A stretch of 64,000 nt of DNA from Pseudoalteromonas luteoviolacea (GTDB lineage: Bacteria; Pseudomonadota; Gammaproteobacteria; Enterobacterales; Alteromonadaceae): positions 124,001-188,000 of the forward strand of contig NZ_JAGJEH010000003.1 in assembly GCF_018100925.1 (NCBI RefSeq), written 5' to 3'. Within the stretch, counting starts at the first letter, position 1, and each line of letters starts with the position of its first letter. The position numbers and the translations under genes were made by a program. The notes beneath the pieces were generated by a model that was given only the letters and a program-made list of their open reading frames with translations, made no database searches and was not told the DNA's origin. This document shows, in pieces, positions 63,531 to 64,000 of this stretch.

Positions 63531-64000
63531 TACTCACCGTTTTAATAGTTTGATTAACTGTAATTGCGCCGGATGCATTTACTGACGCAGTAATAGAAAG
63601 ACTGTCGCACGTAGCTTTGTACAGTGAATCCGTATACCGAATGCCAACAAGCATACCAGGGCGAATTGGCGGTAAATTAGTTAGAAGCTTCGTTCTAATA
63701 GTCGATTCTTTTTTGTTTCCACTTCGAGCAAGTTCACATGTTCCGCGCTGTCTAGCAGCTTGATTGTCAGTTATTAGACTATCAACAATGTCAGGGGCAT
63801 ATTGATCACCCAGAGTGTCACGGCGCTTTATTTTGCATGCAACGCCCTGCTGCTCGCCCCGAACAAACACCGCATTATTTTCTTGATTAATCGTTTCACG
63901 AGTCGAGTGCTCTAGAATCAATGACTCATTCAAAATAACATCACATACTGCAGTTTCAGTATCCCATGGGTTAACAGGCCACTCAGGAACGACGGACACC
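63523..64000 (-). CDS. Phage-type protein, partial (C-terminal part)
   Basis: At least 158 residues; the frame runs off the right edge, and the first visible GTG is probably not the start. The C-terminus (LPPIRPGMLVGIRYTDSLYKATCDSLSITASV) is beta-rich and reminiscent of phage tail or baseplate proteins, but I cannot name it. It overlaps the next gene by 8 bases. Confidence 0.6.
   Translation of the reverse strand, partial: VSVVPEWPVNPWDTETAVCDVILNESLILEHSTRETINQENNAVFVRGEQQGVACKIKRRDTLGDQYAPDIVDSLITDNQAARQRGTCELARSGNKKESTIRTKLLTNLPPIRPGMLVGIRYTDSLYKATCDSLSITASVNASGAITVNQTIKTVSNV

Larger units (their letters stand above)
56850..64000. mobile_element. Prophage-like integrated element, left end (right end outside window)
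   Basis: Begins at the tRNA-Leu attachment site and continues past the right edge. Support: the broken tRNA, a sharp change from giant NRPS genes to many small closely packed genes, a phage-type cytosine methyltransferase, a phage-type Ntn protein, tiny unknown genes with good ribosome-binding sites, and a converging gene pair at the edge. No integrase, terminase, portal or capsid gene is in view. An integrative element other than a phage is still possible. Confidence 0.7.

Noticed and set aside
1..64000. CRISPR arrays and insertion sequences
   Set aside because: No regularly spaced repeats and no transposase frame or terminal inverted repeats were seen in either part.

Overview
The window looks like a marine gammaproteobacterial chromosome, most likely Pseudoalteromonas or a close relative. 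The basis is the AT-rich coding sequence, the tRNA-Leu(GAG) remnant, a Vibrio/Shewanella-type endonuclease I and the style of the NRPS genes. The genus is inference; no housekeeping marker gene is present.

Positions 1-56365 are one large nonribosomal-peptide locus made of two divergent operons separated by a gene-free region of about 1 kb (34556-35602). The left operon (minus strand) runs acylase (PvdQ-like), PvdE/SyrD-type exporter, MetA-like homoserine O-acyltransferase, CmlA-type di-iron beta-hydroxylase, a FAAL-initiated NRPS, then three more NRPS genes, the last running off the left edge. The right operon (plus strand) runs type II thioesterase, HlyD-type adaptor, ABC ATPase, FtsX/MacB-type permease, Asp/Asn-hydroxylase-type 2-oxoglutarate oxygenase, and two NRPS genes, the last with a C-terminal thioesterase. 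Only the left operon holds an initiation (FAAL) module and only the right holds a visible release domain, so the simplest reading is one assembly line split over two operons.

Pocket residues read by eye give: acyl - X1 (DAKNAGIDIK) - X2 (DMTNVSQVCK) - Gly - D-X3 (DAGSVGEVTK) - D-Thr-like - X4 (DVWCVSVVYK) - Thr - (unknown, off the left edge), and on the right X2 (DMTNVSQVCK again) - Ser - Val-like - basic residue - TE. The accessory genes match pyoverdine maturation in logic: fatty-acid start (as PvdL), inner-membrane export (PvdE), periplasmic deacylation (PvdQ), tripartite efflux (PvdRT) and an editing thioesterase (PvdG). The peptide itself does not look like pyoverdine, and two unrelated beta-hydroxylases plus a MetA paralogue are added. 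This suggests an acylated pro-peptide trimmed in the periplasm, with the product undescribed as far as I can tell.

At 56816-56903 lie a tRNA terminator and only the 3' part of a tRNA-Leu(GAG) gene, broken in the anticodon loop. This is a typical attachment site left by an integrative element. The region to its right (about 57-64 kb, continuing beyond the window) is prophage-like. It has a minus-strand group (ribbon-helix-helix regulator, secreted endonuclease I, zinc-ribbon/HEPN-like protein, membrane protein), a divergent plus-strand group led by a cytosine-5 DNA methyltransferase followed by small phage-type genes and a proteasome-like Ntn protein, and converging minus-strand genes that may be late genes. 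Three copies of a 15-bp palindrome lie between the regulator and the methyltransferase.
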